Notes under the pieces: generated by a model
The model's input: only the letters and a program-made list of their open reading frames with translations
The model's database searches: none
Told to the model about the DNA's origin: nothing
Origin: Anaerolineales bacterium
Lineage (GTDB): Bacteria; Chloroflexota; Anaerolineae; Epilineales; JAANWY01
Assembly: GCA_018263655.1 (NCBI GenBank)
Contig: JAANWY010000246.1
Location: forward strand, 1-5,363
Direction of reading: 5' to 3'
DNA length: 5,363 bases
Shown: positions 4,484-5,363 of the stretch, piece by piece
Layout of the letters: every line of letters begins with the position of its first letter
Position numbering within the stretch: the first letter of the stretch is position 1
Translations under genes and position numbers: made by a program

Positions 4484-5363
4484 ATGAAATCCTTACAAAT
4501 CATCTCGCTCCTGTCACTCTTGCTGTTGCTGCTTGGCTCTGTTGCGCCCTCGATGCAGGCCCAGCCGGCAGCCGGCAAGTCCGAACCAGACCAGATCGGA
4601 CCGCCCATGCTACCTCCAATCGAAGAAGAGCTGTGTCCAGGCGAGGTACACGGATTTCAGTTTAAGGTTGTGCTGCCACGAACGCCGGCCAAAGGAGACA
4701 TCATCTTCGCCTTCGACACCACTGGTAGCATGGGTCCGGTGATCACCGCCGCCCAAGACAACGCGATCCGGATCATGAACGACCTCAACAATCTAATATC
4801 GGATGTCTGGTTTGGGGTGATGGACCTCGAGGATTATCCAGTGCACCCCTATGGCGCCGAAGAGAACGAGGCATATCGGTTGCGTCAGCCTCTGACCGGC
4901 GACTGGGATGCTGTCCGTTCCGCCATCGACGCCCTCCAAGCTAACTCGGGAAGTGATCAACCCGAAGCCTACACCCGCGCTCTCTACGAGGCCTACGCCG
5001 ATCCCGTAATTGGCTGGCGTGAGAACGCCCGTCGTCTGCTACTCTTGTTCGGAGATAGCTTTGCCCATGACTATGATCTCAATGAAGGCATTCCAAGCCC
5101 GCCCTACATGAACAAAGGGTATCGCTGGGAGACAGGCTATCCGCCCAGCTTCATGGATCCAGGGCGTGATGGCGCGCCCGACACCGCTGACGATCTGGAC
5201 TTTCAGGCTGAGTTGGCGCAGTTGGCGAATCGCGATACCACATTGCTCTCAGTGGTACCCGAGCCGTGGTACGATAGGCCAACTCAGGAAGAGCTGGTCA
5301 CCTACTGGAACTTCTGGGGCTCACAAACGGGCGGCAAAGCCGTTCGGCTGTGGGACGCCGGCG
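4484..5363 (+). CDS. Secreted VWA-domain protein, 3' end cut off
   Basis: The first 293 residues are visible; the frame is open to the window end. Residues 1-26 look like a Sec signal peptide (MKSL, a leucine-rich core at 5-17, probable cleavage after SMQA), with no lipobox cysteine. The VWA domain starts near 72 with IIFAFDTTGSMG: D78, T80 and S82 form the metal-binding MIDAS motif. FGVMDLEDYP (110-119), SGSDQPEAY (155-163) and LLLFGDSFAHD (186-196) resemble the D-x-P-E and F-x-x-D-A segments of integrin beta I-like domains, so a metal-dependent adhesion or protein-binding role outside the cell is likely. An acidic GRDGAPDTADDLD (228-240) looks like an additional calcium-binding loop. The ATG has GGGGAG 6 nt upstream and is in its own transcription unit. 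The partner, and any C-terminal domains, lie beyond the window. Confidence 0.85.
   Translation, partial: MKSLQIISLLSLLLLLLGSVAPSMQAQPAAGKSEPDQIGPPMLPPIEEELCPGEVHGFQFKVVLPRTPAKGDIIFAFDTTGSMGPVITAAQDNAIRIMNDLNNLISDVWFGVMDLEDYPVHPYGAEENEAYRLRQPLTGDWDAVRSAIDALQANSGSDQPEAYTRALYEAYADPVIGWRENARRLLLLFGDSFAHDYDLNEGIPSPPYMNKGYRWETGYPPSFMDPGRDGAPDTADDLDFQAELAQLANRDTTLLSVVPEPWYDRPTQEELVTYWNFWGSQTGGKAVRLWDAG

Overview
The window reads as a piece of a bacterial chromosome with three protein genes, all on the + strand, behind a repeat-rich intergenic block. The taxon is inferred, not proven. Copies of a palindromic CTTCGACAG..CTCAGGACGTC dispersed repeat, a fused exonuclease-DinG helicase, an EF-P with an arginine-tipped loop and a secreted DTTGSM-type VWA protein together suggest Chloroflexota (Anaerolineae-like).

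Positions 1-605 carry no convincing gene. Positions 1-173 are a cluster of palindromic dispersed repeats with internal 12-nt tandem duplications. After a short AT-rich spacer comes the most notable object here: a 250-bp element (266-515) with perfect 17-bp terminal inverted repeats and a perfect 7-bp direct repeat (CAGATCG) on both sides. This is the signature of a transposed non-autonomous element (MITE-like). It carries two strong hairpins, one of them a copy of the same dispersed repeat seen at the left of the window. Its right end lies about ten bases from the -35 box of the next gene.

Positions 526-4087 look like one transcription unit. A sigma70-type promoter (526-554) precedes dinG (606-3506), a DEDDh exonuclease fused to an XPD/DinG-like helicase. 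It keeps all nuclease and helicase motifs but only three of the four cysteines expected for the iron-sulfur cluster; an aspartate sits at the fourth position. Seventeen bases further on is efp (3524-4087), elongation factor P, whose Shine-Dalgarno overlaps the dinG stop. Its loop tip is Arg32 in an LGRGG context.

Positions 4088-4262 hold two back-to-back long stem-loops without T-tracts, probably ending the dinG-efp transcript or protecting its 3' end. A near-perfect promoter follows (TTGACA, 18 nt, TGG-TATAAT), with an ATTGAC-N6-GTCAAT palindrome over its -35 box. Its predicted leader of about 185 nt can form several nested helices. The leader precedes a secreted VWA-domain protein (from 4484, cut by the window end) whose metal site resembles that of integrin beta subunits.

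The housekeeping pair concerns genome maintenance and translation. The VWA gene looks separately and strongly controlled. Nothing in the sequence ties it functionally to dinG-efp.
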